Positions 36,970 through 46,300 of a stretch of 64,000 bases of DNA are shown piece by piece. Under the pieces are notes generated by a model that made no database searches, had not been told where the DNA came from, and saw only the letters and a program-made list of their open reading frames with translations. Position numbers and translations under genes: made by a program. The DNA is taken from assembly GCF_027925385.1 (NCBI RefSeq), contig NZ_AP027142.1, positions 726,001 through 790,000 of the forward strand. Reading direction: 5' to 3'. Position 1 is the stretch's first letter. The number at the start of each line of letters is the position of its first letter. The DNA is from Methylocystis iwaonis. GTDB taxonomy: Bacteria; Pseudomonadota; Alphaproteobacteria; Rhizobiales; Beijerinckiaceae.

Positions 36970-37032
36970 AGACCCTCATCCGACCCCGCTCCGCGGGGCC
37001 ACCTTCTCCCGCTCGCGAGAGAAGGAGAAACC
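36970..37032. repeat. Repeat family C, inverted copy before gck
   Basis: CCCTCATCCGACCCCGCTCC, GGGGCCACCTTCTCCCGCTC and GAGAGAAGGAG are the reverse complement of the second half of the element at 36737-36830. The two copies can pair into a long stem of about 50 bases in an mclA-gck transcript. Confidence 0.8.
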
Positions 37033-37061
37033 CCAAGATTTGTGAATAGGGCCAGCAACCC

Positions 37062-38339
37062 ATGTCCGACGACCATCGCCAGCTTCTCCGCGCCATGTTC
37101 GACGCCGCCGTCGGCGCCGCGCATCCGTCCCTTTGCCTACCTAAGCATCTCGAAAAGATCGCGCCGCCCAAGGGGCGCACGATCGTCATCGGCGCCGGCA
37201 AGGCGGCCGCTTCCATGGCGGCGGCGGTCGAGGCGCATTGGAAGGGCGGGCCGCTCGAAGGCCTGGTCGTCACCCGCTACGAGCACGGCGCGCAAACGAA
37301 GCAGATCGAGGTGATCGAAGCCTCGCACCCCGTGCCCGACGCAGCCGGCCGCGAGGCCGCCAAGCGCATCCTGCAAAAGGTGCAGGGCCTCACCGAGGAC
37401 GATCTCGTGCTGGCGCTCATCTCCGGCGGCGGCTCGGCGCTGATGGCGCTGCCGGCCGAGGGCGTGACGCTCGAAGAAAAGCAGGCCGTCAACAAGGCGC
37501 TCTTGAAGAGCGGCGCCAATATCTCCGAGATGAATTGCGTGCGTAAGCACCTCTCGGCCATCAAGGGCGGCCGTCTCGCCCGCGCGGCGGCGCCTGCGCG
37601 CGTCGTGGCGCTGATGATTTCCGACGTGCCGAATGATGATCTTTCCGTCATCGCCTCCGGCCCCACCGTGCCCGACCCCACGACGCGCGCGGACGCGCTT
37701 GCGGTCATCGCCAAATATAAGATCGACGCGCCGGCCGCCGTGCTGAAGCACCTCGCGAGCCCGGATTGCGAAACGCCCAAGCCCGGCGACGCCATTTTCA
37801 GCCGCGTCGAAAACATCCTCATCGCGACGCCGCAAGGCTCGCTGGACGCCGCCGCGGCCGTCGCCAAGGCTGCGGGCTTTACGCCTTGCATCCTCGGCGA
37901 TCTCGAAGGCGAATCGCGCGACGTGGCGCTGGTTCACGCCGGCGTCGCCAAGCAGATCGCGCTCCACAACCAGCCGTTCCAGCCGCCCGTCGCCATCATC
38001 TCCGGCGGTGAGACGACCGTCACTGTGCGCGGCAATGGCAAGGGCGGCCGCGACGCGGAGTTCCTGCTGGGGCTGACGCTGGCGCTGGAAGGCTTCGGCG
38101 GCATCTCCGCCATCGCTTGCGACACCGACGGCATCGATGGCGTCGAGACCAACGCCGGCGCCATCATGACGCCCGACAGCTTCGCCCGCGCGCAGGCCAA
38201 GGGCGTCGATCTCAAGGCGCTCTTCGCCAACAATGACGCCTTCACGGCCTTCGAGGCGCTCGGCGATCTCGTGGTGACGGGGCCGACGCGCACCAACGTC
38301 AACGACTTCCGCGTGATCCTTGTGCCGAAGCAGGGCTGA
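37062..38339 (+). CDS. gck: Glycerate 2-kinase (MOFRL family)
   Basis: The 425-residue protein of the MOFRL/glycerate kinase type II family phosphorylates glycerate (2-phosphoglycerate in serine-cycle methylotrophs), linking HprA to enolase and PEP. Markers are IGAGKAAASMAAAVE, ISGGGSALMALPAEG, MISDVPNDDLSVIASGPTVPDPT and the C-terminal ACDTDGIDG. The last 20 codons have a diverged copy at 41434-41496. An inverted repeat pair separates it from mclA. Confidence 0.95.
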   Translation: MSDDHRQLLRAMFDAAVGAAHPSLCLPKHLEKIAPPKGRTIVIGAGKAAASMAAAVEAHWKGGPLEGLVVTRYEHGAQTKQIEVIEASHPVPDAAGREAAKRILQKVQGLTEDDLVLALISGGGSALMALPAEGVTLEEKQAVNKALLKSGANISEMNCVRKHLSAIKGGRLARAAAPARVVALMISDVPNDDLSVIASGPTVPDPTTRADALAVIAKYKIDAPAAVLKHLASPDCETPKPGDAIFSRVENILIATPQGSLDAAAAVAKAAGFTPCILGDLEGESRDVALVHAGVAKQIALHNQPFQPPVAIISGGETTVTVRGNGKGGRDAEFLLGLTLALEGFGGISAIACDTDGIDGVETNAGAIMTPDSFARAQAKGVDLKALFANNDAFTAFEALGDLVVTGPTRTNVNDFRVILVPKQG

Positions 38340-38730
38340 CGTCGCGCGTCGCAGGCCCCTTTGGGAGCCTGCGTATGATTTCCGTCGAACAGCTCACATG
38401 GGGCTGTGTCATTCCCGGCGGGCTGAAAGCCGGACCGAGAATCCAGAGCCATAAGACCGTCATTGCGAGCGAAGCGAAGCAATCCAGGGCAGCGGATGCG
38501 GCACTGGATTGCTTCGTCGGCTCCGCCTCCTCGCAATGACGGCGGTAATTCCGGTCGCTCGTTTTGTGAGCGTCGGGATCACCACCGAACCAATCAAGCG
38601 GCTCTCGTATTACAGGCATCACTTTCTTTTCGTCCGGTTGCAATCGAGCCGAGGCTATTTCGCATGCGGCTTGCGATGACTCGCATCAACCAGCTTGACA
38701 CAGCCTCGCGGGCCCTATTCATTCAAGACA
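38340..38730. other. Gap between gck and the cobalamin riboswitch
   Basis: About 390 bases with no gene that I can support. A family B repeat lies at 38460-38541. The remainder shows no clear promoter or terminator, although the riboswitch transcript must start close to 38700. Confidence 0.5.
38460..38541. repeat. Repeat family B, copy 1
   Basis: TCATTGCGAGCGAAGCGAAG, then AATCCAGGGC, and the inverted arm CTGGATTGCTTCGTCGGCTC ending CTCGCAATGACGG. The two arms pair into a stem of about 33 bases. Three further copies lie at 47902, 54111 and 56185. Confidence 0.85.
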
Positions 38731-38892
38731 ACGGTTCCTTTCGGATCAAAAGGGAATGCGGTGCGGGCTCCGGCCCAATGCCGCAACTGCCCCCGCAACT
38801 GTGAGCGGTGAGCGTGAAGCCAAGCGGCCACTGGGCGCAAGCTCGGGAAGGCGGCCTCACGTGACGACCCGCAAGTCAGGAGACCTGCCGTT
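38731..38892 (+). ncRNA. Cobalamin riboswitch
   Basis: The order of conserved boxes matches the adenosylcobalamin/cobalamin aptamer. It starts with GGTTCCTTTCGGATC and AAAGGGAATGCGGTGCGG. The B12 box follows, as TGCCGCAACTGCCCCCGCAA and CTGTGAGCGG. Then come GCCACTGGG and CTCGGGAAGGCGG, and lastly GACGACCCGCAAGTCAGGAG with ACCTGCCG. It ends about 120 bases upstream of a TonB-dependent receptor. Binding of cobalamin is expected to reduce expression of the receptor by blocking translation or ending transcription. No obvious terminator follows, so translation control is the better guess. Boundaries are approximate. Confidence 0.93.
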
Positions 38893-39013
38893 GTTCGTGG
38901 TCACGCGCGAAAGCGCCGGGCGGGGTGCACCGGGGCGGTCATCGGCTCTTGTCGTGATGCGACGAGGTTGTGGCCATTCGCAGTGACGGTCCACGTCCGC
39001 TGCGAGTCAGCCC

Positions 39014-41425
39014 ATGTTTTCGCGCCGCCGTTTTGGCCTGCTTCTCTCTGTCACCGTTGTTCTCTCGAACGCCGCTTCCGCCCAGCAGGCGTTGCCAACC
39101 ATCAGCATTGGCGCGCGCCCATCCGCGCGTCCTGCGGCGCGCGTGACGACGCCCGCTCACCCACGACAGCCTCCGCCCTCATCGCCGCTCATCGCCACCG
39201 CGCCCGCAGCGAGCGAGCTTGCCGGGCCTACGCCGCCACCCATCACTGCATCGAGCGAGAAGTTCTTCACCGGCAAGGAAGTCAATTCCATCCCCTTCGC
39301 GCGCCCTGGCGAGGCGCTGGAGATCGTGCCCGGCCTCGTCGTCACGCAGCACTCGGGGGACGGCAAGGCCAACCAATATTTCCTGCGCGGCTTCAACCTC
39401 GACCACGGTTCCGATCTCGCGCTTTATCTCGATGGCATGCCGCTCAATATGCGCACGCATGGGCACGCCCAGGGCTATGCGGATTCGAATTTTCTCATCC
39501 CCGAGCTGCTCGGTTACGTGCTTGCCCGCAAGGGGCCATATGACGCGCAGGACGGGGACTTCGCCTCGGCCGGCTCGGTCTATCTCCAATATAAGGACAA
39601 GATCGAGAAGGGCTTTTATCAGATCACCGGCGGCAATTTCGGTTACGGGCGCGCACTCGCCGTCGCGCCTTACAAGGATTTTGCCGGAGGCTCGGCCTAT
39701 GGCGCCGTCGAGTCGCAATATTACAACGGGCCCTGGGAGCGCGGCGACAATCTGCGCAAGATCAACAGCGTGTTTCGCTGGTCGCGCGGCGCGCAGGAAG
39801 ACGGCGCGTCCGTCACCTTCATGGGCTACGCCAATAAGTGGTATGCGACCAACCAGATTCCGCAACGCGCGGTCGTCGGCGGTCTTATCCCGCTATGGGG
39901 AACGCTGAACCCGACGGATGGCGGCGACACCACACGCTTCTCGTTTTCCGCGCGCTGGAGCCAGACGGAAGGCAATCACGCGAGCCGCGTTGAAGCCTAT
40001 CTCGTCCGCTCGACGCTCGATATCTACAACGACTTCACCTATTTTCTCGCGAACCCCAATCTCGGCGATCAATTCCGCCAGTTCGATCGGCGCTGGATCG
40101 CAGGCGTCGATGCCCAGCACAAGATCAAATGGGACAGTTTCGGCCTGCCGATCGAGACGCGCATCGGCTTGCAGGGCCGCTATGACGATATTCGCCTCGG
40201 CTTGCAGAACTCATTCCGCCGCACGCCCTATGAGACGGTCCGCAACGATGCGGTCGGCGAGGGCAGCATCAGCTTCTGGACCGATACGAGCGTGCGCTGG
40301 ACGCCTTGGTTGAAGACCATCGCGGGCGGGCGGTTCGATTATTACAACGCCAACGTCACTTCGCTGCAATCGCTCTGGGGCGCGCCGGTCGTGGCGGCGA
40401 GCACAGGCGCGCCCGCCTTCTTATGGACAGGCCCGTGGAACAGCGGCTCGAAGGACGCTGCGCTATTCAGCCCCAAAGCGTCCATCATTCTCGGCCCCTG
40501 GGCGAAGACGGAACTCTTCGCCAATTACGGCGAGGGCTTCCACTCGACCGATGCACGCGGCGCGGCGCAGAGATTCGACACTTCTGCTTTATCGGATCAA
40601 GATACATTCCTGCGCGTGGCGCCCATTCCGCTGCTCGTGAAATCACGCGGCGCCGAAATTGGGGCGCGCACGAAATTCATCGAGGGGCTCGATTCGAGCA
40701 TCAGCTTCTTCTGGCTCAATCTCGACTCCGAGAACCAATTCGAAGGCGACAGCGGCACGACGACATACGGCCGTCCGAGCCGCCGCTACGGCGTCGAGAT
40801 CGCCAATCACTATCGGCCCCTCTCCTGGATCAATTTCGACGGCGACGTGGCGCTGGCGCATGCGCGCTATCGCGGCTTTGACACGGCGCAGGCGCTCGCC
40901 TATGCCGATCTGCTGACGCCGGAGGCTGTTCCTTACGGAACCTTCCTCGGCAATGCGCCGGGGAATTTCCTGCAAAACGCCGTCGCCGTGACGGCGATGG
41001 GCGGGCTGGAGCTGGGTGAGGCGACGGGCTGGTTCGGGGCGATCAAATATCGCTACATCGGCTCCCGCCCGCTGACCGAAGACGGTTTTCTGAAATCGCC
41101 CGCGACGGGCACGGTCAATGCGAGGCTCGGCTATCGCTGGTCCGATGGCTGGCGGTTGCAGTTAGACGCCTTCAACATCTTCAACTCGCGCTCCGACCAG
41201 ATCACCTATGGCTATGGCTCGCTGTTGCCGAGCGATCCGCTCTACGGCCAGTGCCGCGCGGGCGTCGCGCCGGGCGCAGTCTGCGCCATCGGCGTGATGG
41301 ACCGCCACTTCAAGCCCGTGGAGCCGCCCGCTGTGCGCGTGACCTTCTCGGGGCCATTGAACTTCGATACGTCGGTGACAAAGCTGCCGGATGTAGCGGA
41401 GCCTTTCCGAGCGTTTTCGAACTAA
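39014..41425 (+). CDS. TonB-dependent outer-membrane receptor (cobalamin-regulated)
   Basis: The 803-residue receptor has a signal peptide (MFSRRRFGLLLSVTVVLSNAASA) and a Pro/Ala-rich linker. The plug domain carries RPGEALEIVPGLVVTQHSG, the YFLRGFNLDHGSDLALYLDG motif and MRTHGHAQGYADSNFLIPELL. A beta-barrel of the usual length ends with an aromatic-rich strand (PAVRVTFSGPLNFDTSV). It is longer than classic BtuB, so the substrate may be cobalamin, a precursor or a cobalt complex. The riboswitch upstream supports a cobalamin link. The TonB-like protein encoded at 50657 could energise it, but that is inference. Confidence 0.9.
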   Translation: MFSRRRFGLLLSVTVVLSNAASAQQALPTISIGARPSARPAARVTTPAHPRQPPPSSPLIATAPAASELAGPTPPPITASSEKFFTGKEVNSIPFARPGEALEIVPGLVVTQHSGDGKANQYFLRGFNLDHGSDLALYLDGMPLNMRTHGHAQGYADSNFLIPELLGYVLARKGPYDAQDGDFASAGSVYLQYKDKIEKGFYQITGGNFGYGRALAVAPYKDFAGGSAYGAVESQYYNGPWERGDNLRKINSVFRWSRGAQEDGASVTFMGYANKWYATNQIPQRAVVGGLIPLWGTLNPTDGGDTTRFSFSARWSQTEGNHASRVEAYLVRSTLDIYNDFTYFLANPNLGDQFRQFDRRWIAGVDAQHKIKWDSFGLPIETRIGLQGRYDDIRLGLQNSFRRTPYETVRNDAVGEGSISFWTDTSVRWTPWLKTIAGGRFDYYNANVTSLQSLWGAPVVAASTGAPAFLWTGPWNSGSKDAALFSPKASIILGPWAKTELFANYGEGFHSTDARGAAQRFDTSALSDQDTFLRVAPIPLLVKSRGAEIGARTKFIEGLDSSISFFWLNLDSENQFEGDSGTTTYGRPSRRYGVEIANHYRPLSWINFDGDVALAHARYRGFDTAQALAYADLLTPEAVPYGTFLGNAPGNFLQNAVAVTAMGGLELGEATGWFGAIKYRYIGSRPLTEDGFLKSPATGTVNARLGYRWSDGWRLQLDAFNIFNSRSDQITYGYGSLLPSDPLYGQCRAGVAPGAVCAIGVMDRHFKPVEPPAVRVTFSGPLNFDTSVTKLPDVAEPFRAFSN

Positions 41426-41433
41426 CGCCCAGT

Positions 41434-41496
41434 GATGGGGCCGACGCGCACCAATGTGAACGGCTTCCGCGTGGCCTTGGCGTCGAACCAGGGCTG
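41434..41496 (+). pseudogene. Remnant of the 3' end of gck
   Basis: The stretch translates as VMGPTRTNVNGFRVALASNQG plus stop, against VTGPTRTNVNDFRVILVPKQG plus stop at the end of gck (38277-38339). At the DNA level they agree over most of the 63 bases, including GGGCCGACGCGCACCAA and CAGGGCTGACG. Substitutions include silent ones, so the copy is old. It is a 21-codon fragment without start. The receptor and its riboswitch are bracketed by the gene and this remnant. Confidence 0.75.
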
Positions 41497-41750
41497 ACGC
41501 CGAGCGCGTGGGGGAGTGCCCATTTGGGAGCCCCCCACGCGCCGTAAAGACGGCTCGCTCGACATGCGGTTGTCAAAAGGCCTTGCCTCATCTGCCGGCG
41601 GCGCCTTCTCACGGTGCCAATCCTCCAATTGCTGAAAGGCTCGAAAGCTCAGCTTGTTTTCTTGCGCAGGTGAATGTTCTATCGGTTTAGTTCTATTTTG
41701 ATAGCCGCGCCTGACAGGCTAAGTTCAGCCGCTCAGCTAATGGAGGGATT
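41497..41750. other. Gap before the accessory gene
   Basis: About 250 bases with falling GC content towards the next gene. A GGAGGG motif lies at 41742-41747, probably the ribosome-binding site of the next gene. No other feature is seen. Confidence 0.45.
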
Positions 41751-42593
41751 TTGTTTAATCTCTTAATGAAGAGCGTCCCCTGGGAAAGCGGGCGTGACAC
41801 ACTCCCTCTTGATCGCCTATTTGAGTATACCAATGAGGCTATAGCCGCTGATTTTAAGGAGGGCCCAACTGTCCTGTTCGATAAGCTGATCAGGTTTCCC
41901 TGCCTTTTCATGCAGGAAGGAAGAGGAGATGAACTCGCCTATACAGGGACAATCACCCGCGCCCGCATCGCCGGCGCAGAAATCTCCATAGAATACACAT
42001 TGGATTCAGATGTCCCGCCATTTCTGAATAGCACCATATACAATCGAAGAATTGAATTCGACATGCCGCGCGATTTCGAGTTTTCGCGAAATCACTGGGC
42101 TGTGAAAGACATCGATCTTTATCGCGTGCTCCTGCGAAATTTCCAGCCGAGACGACAGCGGCCTACTGTGTTCACGATACCTGAGCAGGAGAAGATAGAG
42201 CCTGTCCTCGTGGCGGTGATGATGCCATTCGACGCGGGTTTTGGCGCGGTTTATGATGCTCTGCGCACAACCGTTGAGAGGACGGGCCTCCGCTGTCGTC
42301 GCGCCGACGAGATTTGGGAAAATCCCGCGATCATCCAGGACATCGTGTCGTTGATAGACAGATCGCGTGTCGTTGTCTGCGATTGCACCGGTAGAAACCC
42401 CAACGTATTCTATGAAATCGGTATCGCACACACTTTGGGCCGGGAGGTCATTTTAATCACACAAACCGACGCCGATATTCCATTTGACCTTCGGCACCTA
42501 CGCTATGTCCGTTATCTTAACAATGCCGAGGGCCGCGAACAGCTTTCTGTTCAGCTAGCGGCACGAATTAATACGCTGCTTGGAAACGATTAG
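41751..42593 (+). CDS. Orphan accessory protein with a TIR-like/nucleoside deoxyribosyltransferase-like C-terminal domain
   Basis: The 280-residue protein has an N-terminal region of about 150 residues with no recognised motif. From about residue 153 it has a Rossmann-like domain: VAVMMPFDAGFGAVYDALR, CRRADEIWENPAIIQDIVSLIDRSRVVVCDCTGRNPNVFYEIGIAHTLG in overlapping blocks, then VILITQTDADIPFDLRHLRY. This pattern occurs in many orphan bacterial proteins linked to nucleotide or NAD chemistry and sometimes to phage defence. The start is uncertain: TTG at 41751 is close to GGAGGG, and ATG at 41766 is alternative. GC content is visibly lower than in the neighbours, which suggests transfer. tRNA-Asp lies about 190 bases downstream. 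Confidence 0.65.
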   Translation: MFNLLMKSVPWESGRDTLPLDRLFEYTNEAIAADFKEGPTVLFDKLIRFPCLFMQEGRGDELAYTGTITRARIAGAEISIEYTLDSDVPPFLNSTIYNRRIEFDMPRDFEFSRNHWAVKDIDLYRVLLRNFQPRRQRPTVFTIPEQEKIEPVLVAVMMPFDAGFGAVYDALRTTVERTGLRCRRADEIWENPAIIQDIVSLIDRSRVVVCDCTGRNPNVFYEIGIAHTLGREVILITQTDADIPFDLRHLRYVRYLNNAEGREQLSVQLAARINTLLGND

Positions 42594-42782
42594 GTCGGCG
42601 CTAGTCGCAGCCCTGTCGTGGCACCTGAGCAACCGACATTCTGCGTGCTGCCTAGCACCCATCCTGGTGCCGGGCAGATCCGCTTCTGGCGCCATGACTC
42701 ATCGCGATCTTAGAAAAGAACGCATCGCCAGCGTCAGCGACTGGCCGTGGCTGTTACGGCGTATTTCTACAACGGGATTTAA
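42594..42782. other. Gap between accessory gene and tRNA-Asp
   Basis: About 190 bases without a gene. An imperfect hairpin, GCACCCATCCTGGTGCC near 42655, is present. I looked for a duplicate of the tRNA 3' end that would mark an integrated element and did not see one. Confidence 0.4.
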
Positions 42783-42859
<77 letters not shown>

Positions 42860-43029
42860 GCGCGGCGCGTTGTTCGCGCGAGGACTGCGGGATAGGGCAG
42901 CGGGATTTGGATGTCAAGCGCTTGTCGCACGAAAGGCGCCGAACGCTTTTCTTTCCCCTCGCGCTGGGCTAAGCCATGCCGCATGGCGACCCCCGGTTTC
43001 CCTAGCGTCGCGGCGAAAAGACCCCGTTC

Positions 43030-43335
43030 ATGACAGATTATCCACAGGCCGGCGACGATCGGCCGAGCGAAAGCGACATCCGCCGTCGGCGCATCCGGAT
43101 TCGCGCCTGGCGGCGCGGCATGCGGGAGCTCGACATCCTCATGGGCAACTTCGTCGACGCGCGAATCGACGCGCTCTCCGAGGCGGAGCTGGGCGAGCTC
43201 GAATTGCTGCTCGATCTTCCCGACGCGGAGCTTTTGAGCTGGCTTGCGGGCGGCGCCGAGCCGCCGCAAGAGCGGGACACGGCCCTACTTAAGGCCATCA
43301 TCGCCTTCCACACGCACGACGGACCGATTCATTGA
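43030..43335 (+). CDS. sdhE: Succinate dehydrogenase flavinylation factor SdhE (DUF339)
   Basis: A 101-residue helical protein with the family motif RRGMRELDILMGNF (usual RRGMxELD), which helps attach FAD to SdhA and related flavoproteins. The following acidic region and SWLAGG are typical. It overlaps the start of mfd by three bases. The pairing of sdhE and mfd is common in alphaproteobacteria. Confidence 0.9.
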   Translation: MTDYPQAGDDRPSESDIRRRRIRIRAWRRGMRELDILMGNFVDARIDALSEAELGELELLLDLPDAELLSWLAGGAEPPQERDTALLKAIIAFHTHDGPIH

Positions 43336-46300
43336 ATAAGACGGCCCTGAAGACCAAGGGCGCGGCCAGCGCGCTGGAGAGCGCGCGGGCGCGCCTCGCC
43401 AAGGGCGAGAAGCTGCTGTTCGCCCATGCGCCGGAAGGCTTCGACGCTTTTCTTTGCGCCGATCTCGCCCGCGCGCTGGCGCGGCAGGCCGAGGGGCGCC
43501 CGGCCGTCTTCGTCCATGTCGCGCGCGACGCGGGCCGCTCGGCCGCCTTCCGCGACGCGCTGCGCTTCGCCAATCCGGACGTCGAGATATTGGACATCCC
43601 CGGCTGGGACTGCCAGCCTTATGACCGCGTCTCTCCGCACGCCAATATCGTCGCGCGCCGCATGACCGCGCTGTCGCGCCTCGCGCGCGCCAGCTCCTCG
43701 GCTGAGCGCCCGCGCATTGTCACGACGACTGCCGATTGCCTGCTGCAGCGCGTGCCGCCGAAGAAAATGATCGCGGCGGAAAGTTTCTCGGCCGCGCCGG
43801 GTAATGTGGTGAAGCTCGACGAGCTGGCGTTGTGGCTCGAAGCGAATGGCTTTCTACGCGCCAGCACGGTGCACGAGACCGGCGAATACGCCCAGCGCGG
43901 CGGCTTGATCGATCTCTTTCCGCCGGGCATGCCGGCGCCGATCCGTCTCGACTTCTTCGGCGACACGCTGGAATCGATCCGCAGCTTCGATCCCGAGACG
44001 CAGCGCGCCACCGGCCAATTGCGCGCGCTCGATCTCACGCCGATGAGCGAGTTGCGGCTCACCTCCGACACAATGCGCCGCTTTCGCCAGAATTACGCGG
44101 CGCGCTTTGGCGGCCAGACGCGCGGCGACGCGCTTTACGAGGCGGTGAGCGAGGGCCGGCGCCATCACGGCATGGAGCACTGGCTGCCGCTCTTCTATGA
44201 GCGGATGGACACGCTCTTCGATTATCTCGGCGAAGCGCCTTTGATGCTCGATGCGCTGGTCGAAGAAGCGGCGGGCGAGCGCGTGAAGCAGGTCGCCGAT
44301 TATTACGACGCCCGCAAGGAGGCGCATGATCTCGATCCCGCCAACTCCAATTACAAGCCGCTGGAGCCGAGCGCGCTTTATCTGAAACTGGATGAGTGGC
44401 GCGACGCGCTGGCCGAGCGCGCCAACGCGCAATTCTCGCCTTTCGCCTCCGAGCGCGCCGACGCCATCGATTGCGGCGCGCGGGTGGGTCGCGATTTCGC
44501 GCCCGAGCGCAATGAGCCGGAAGTGAACGTCTTCCAGACCGCGGCGGATCATGTGCAGGCTCTGCGCGGCGCCGGCAAGGCGGTCGTTGTCGCCGGCTGG
44601 TCGGATGGCTCCTGCGAGCGTCTTGGCCATGTGCTGCAGGAGCATGGGCTCAAGGAGCTTGCGCTCGTTGGCTCCCTGCCGGCTGCACTGGCGAAAGGGC
44701 AGGGGAGCGTCTCGCTCGCCGTGCTCGGCGTGGAACATGGCTTCGAGACCGACGCTTATGCGCTGGTGGGCGAGCAGGACATTCTCGGCGATCGTCTCGT
44801 GCGCCGGCGGCGCAAGCGTAAGGCCGAGAACCTGCTCGGCGAAGTCGCGGCGCTCACGGCGGGCGATCTCGTCGTGCATGTCGATCACGGCATCGGCCGC
44901 TTCGTCGGCCTCGAGACGATCACCGCCGCCGGCGCGCCACATGATTGTCTGGAGCTGCATTACGCGGGCGGCGACAAGCTCTATCTGCCCGTCGAGAACA
45001 TCGAGCTTCTGACCCGTTACGGCGGCGAAGACACCGACGCGCAGCTCGACAAATTGGGCGGCGTCGGCTGGCAGACGCGCAAGGCGCGGCTGAAGAACCG
45101 CATCCGCGAAATGGCGAAGGGCCTCATCGCCATCGCCGCGCAGCGGCAATTGCGTCAGGCGCCCAAGCTCATTCCGCCAGAAGGCGTCTGGGACGAATTC
45201 TGCGCGCGCTTCCCCTATGACGAGACCGAAGACCAGCTCGCCGCGATCGAGGCCGTTCTCGACGATCTCGCTTCGGGTCGGCCGATGGATCGGCTCGTTT
45301 GCGGCGACGTCGGCTTTGGGAAGACGGAAGTCGCGCTGCGCGCCGCTTTCTGCTCGGCCATCAATGGCAAGCAGGTCGCGGTCGTCGCGCCGACGACGCT
45401 GCTGGCGCGCCAGCACTACAAGACGTTCACCGAACGCTTCGCCGGCTTGCCGATCAAGATCGGACGGCTGTCGCGCATGGTGGGAACCGCGGAAGCGCGC
45501 GAGACCAAGAAGGAGCTTGGCGAAGGCAAGGTCGAAATTCTCGTCGGCACCCATGCGATATTGGGCAAGGGCGTCAATTTCTCCGACCTCGGCCTCGTCA
45601 TTATCGACGAGGAGCAGCATTTCGGCGTCGGCCACAAGGAGCGCTTGAAGGAGCTGCGCGCCGAAGTGCATGTGCTGACGCTTTCCGCGACGCCCATTCC
45701 GCGCACGCTGCAACTCGCCATGACGGGCGTGCGCGAACTGTCGCTCATCACCACGCCGCCGGTCGATCGCCTCGCCGTGCGCAGCTTTATCTCGCCTTTC
45801 GATCCGCTGATCGTGCGCGAAGCCTTGTTGCGCGAGCGCTATCGCGGCGGACAGGCGTTCTTCGTCTGCCCGCGCATCGAGGATCTGGAAGAGGCGGCCG
45901 CTTTCCTGCGCGAGAATTTGCCGGAGGCAAAATTCGTCATCGCACATGGGCAGATGAGCCCGAGCGAGCTCGAAGACAAAATGTCGGCCTTCTACGACGG
46001 CAAGTTCGACATTCTGCTCTCGACGACGATCGTCGAATCCGGCCTCGACATTCCTTCCGCCAACACGCTGATCGTGTGGCGCGCCGATATGTTCGGCCTT
46101 GCGCAGCTCTATCAATTGCGCGGGCGCGTGGGCCGTTCCAAGACGCGCGCTTACGCGCTCTTCACTACGCCGGCCAATCGCACCATCACGCCGCAGGCGC
46201 AGAAACGTCTCGAAGTGCTGCAATCGCTCGATACGCTGGGCGCCGGCTTCCAGCTCGCGAGCCACGATCTCGACATTCGCGGCGCCGGCAATCTGCTGGG

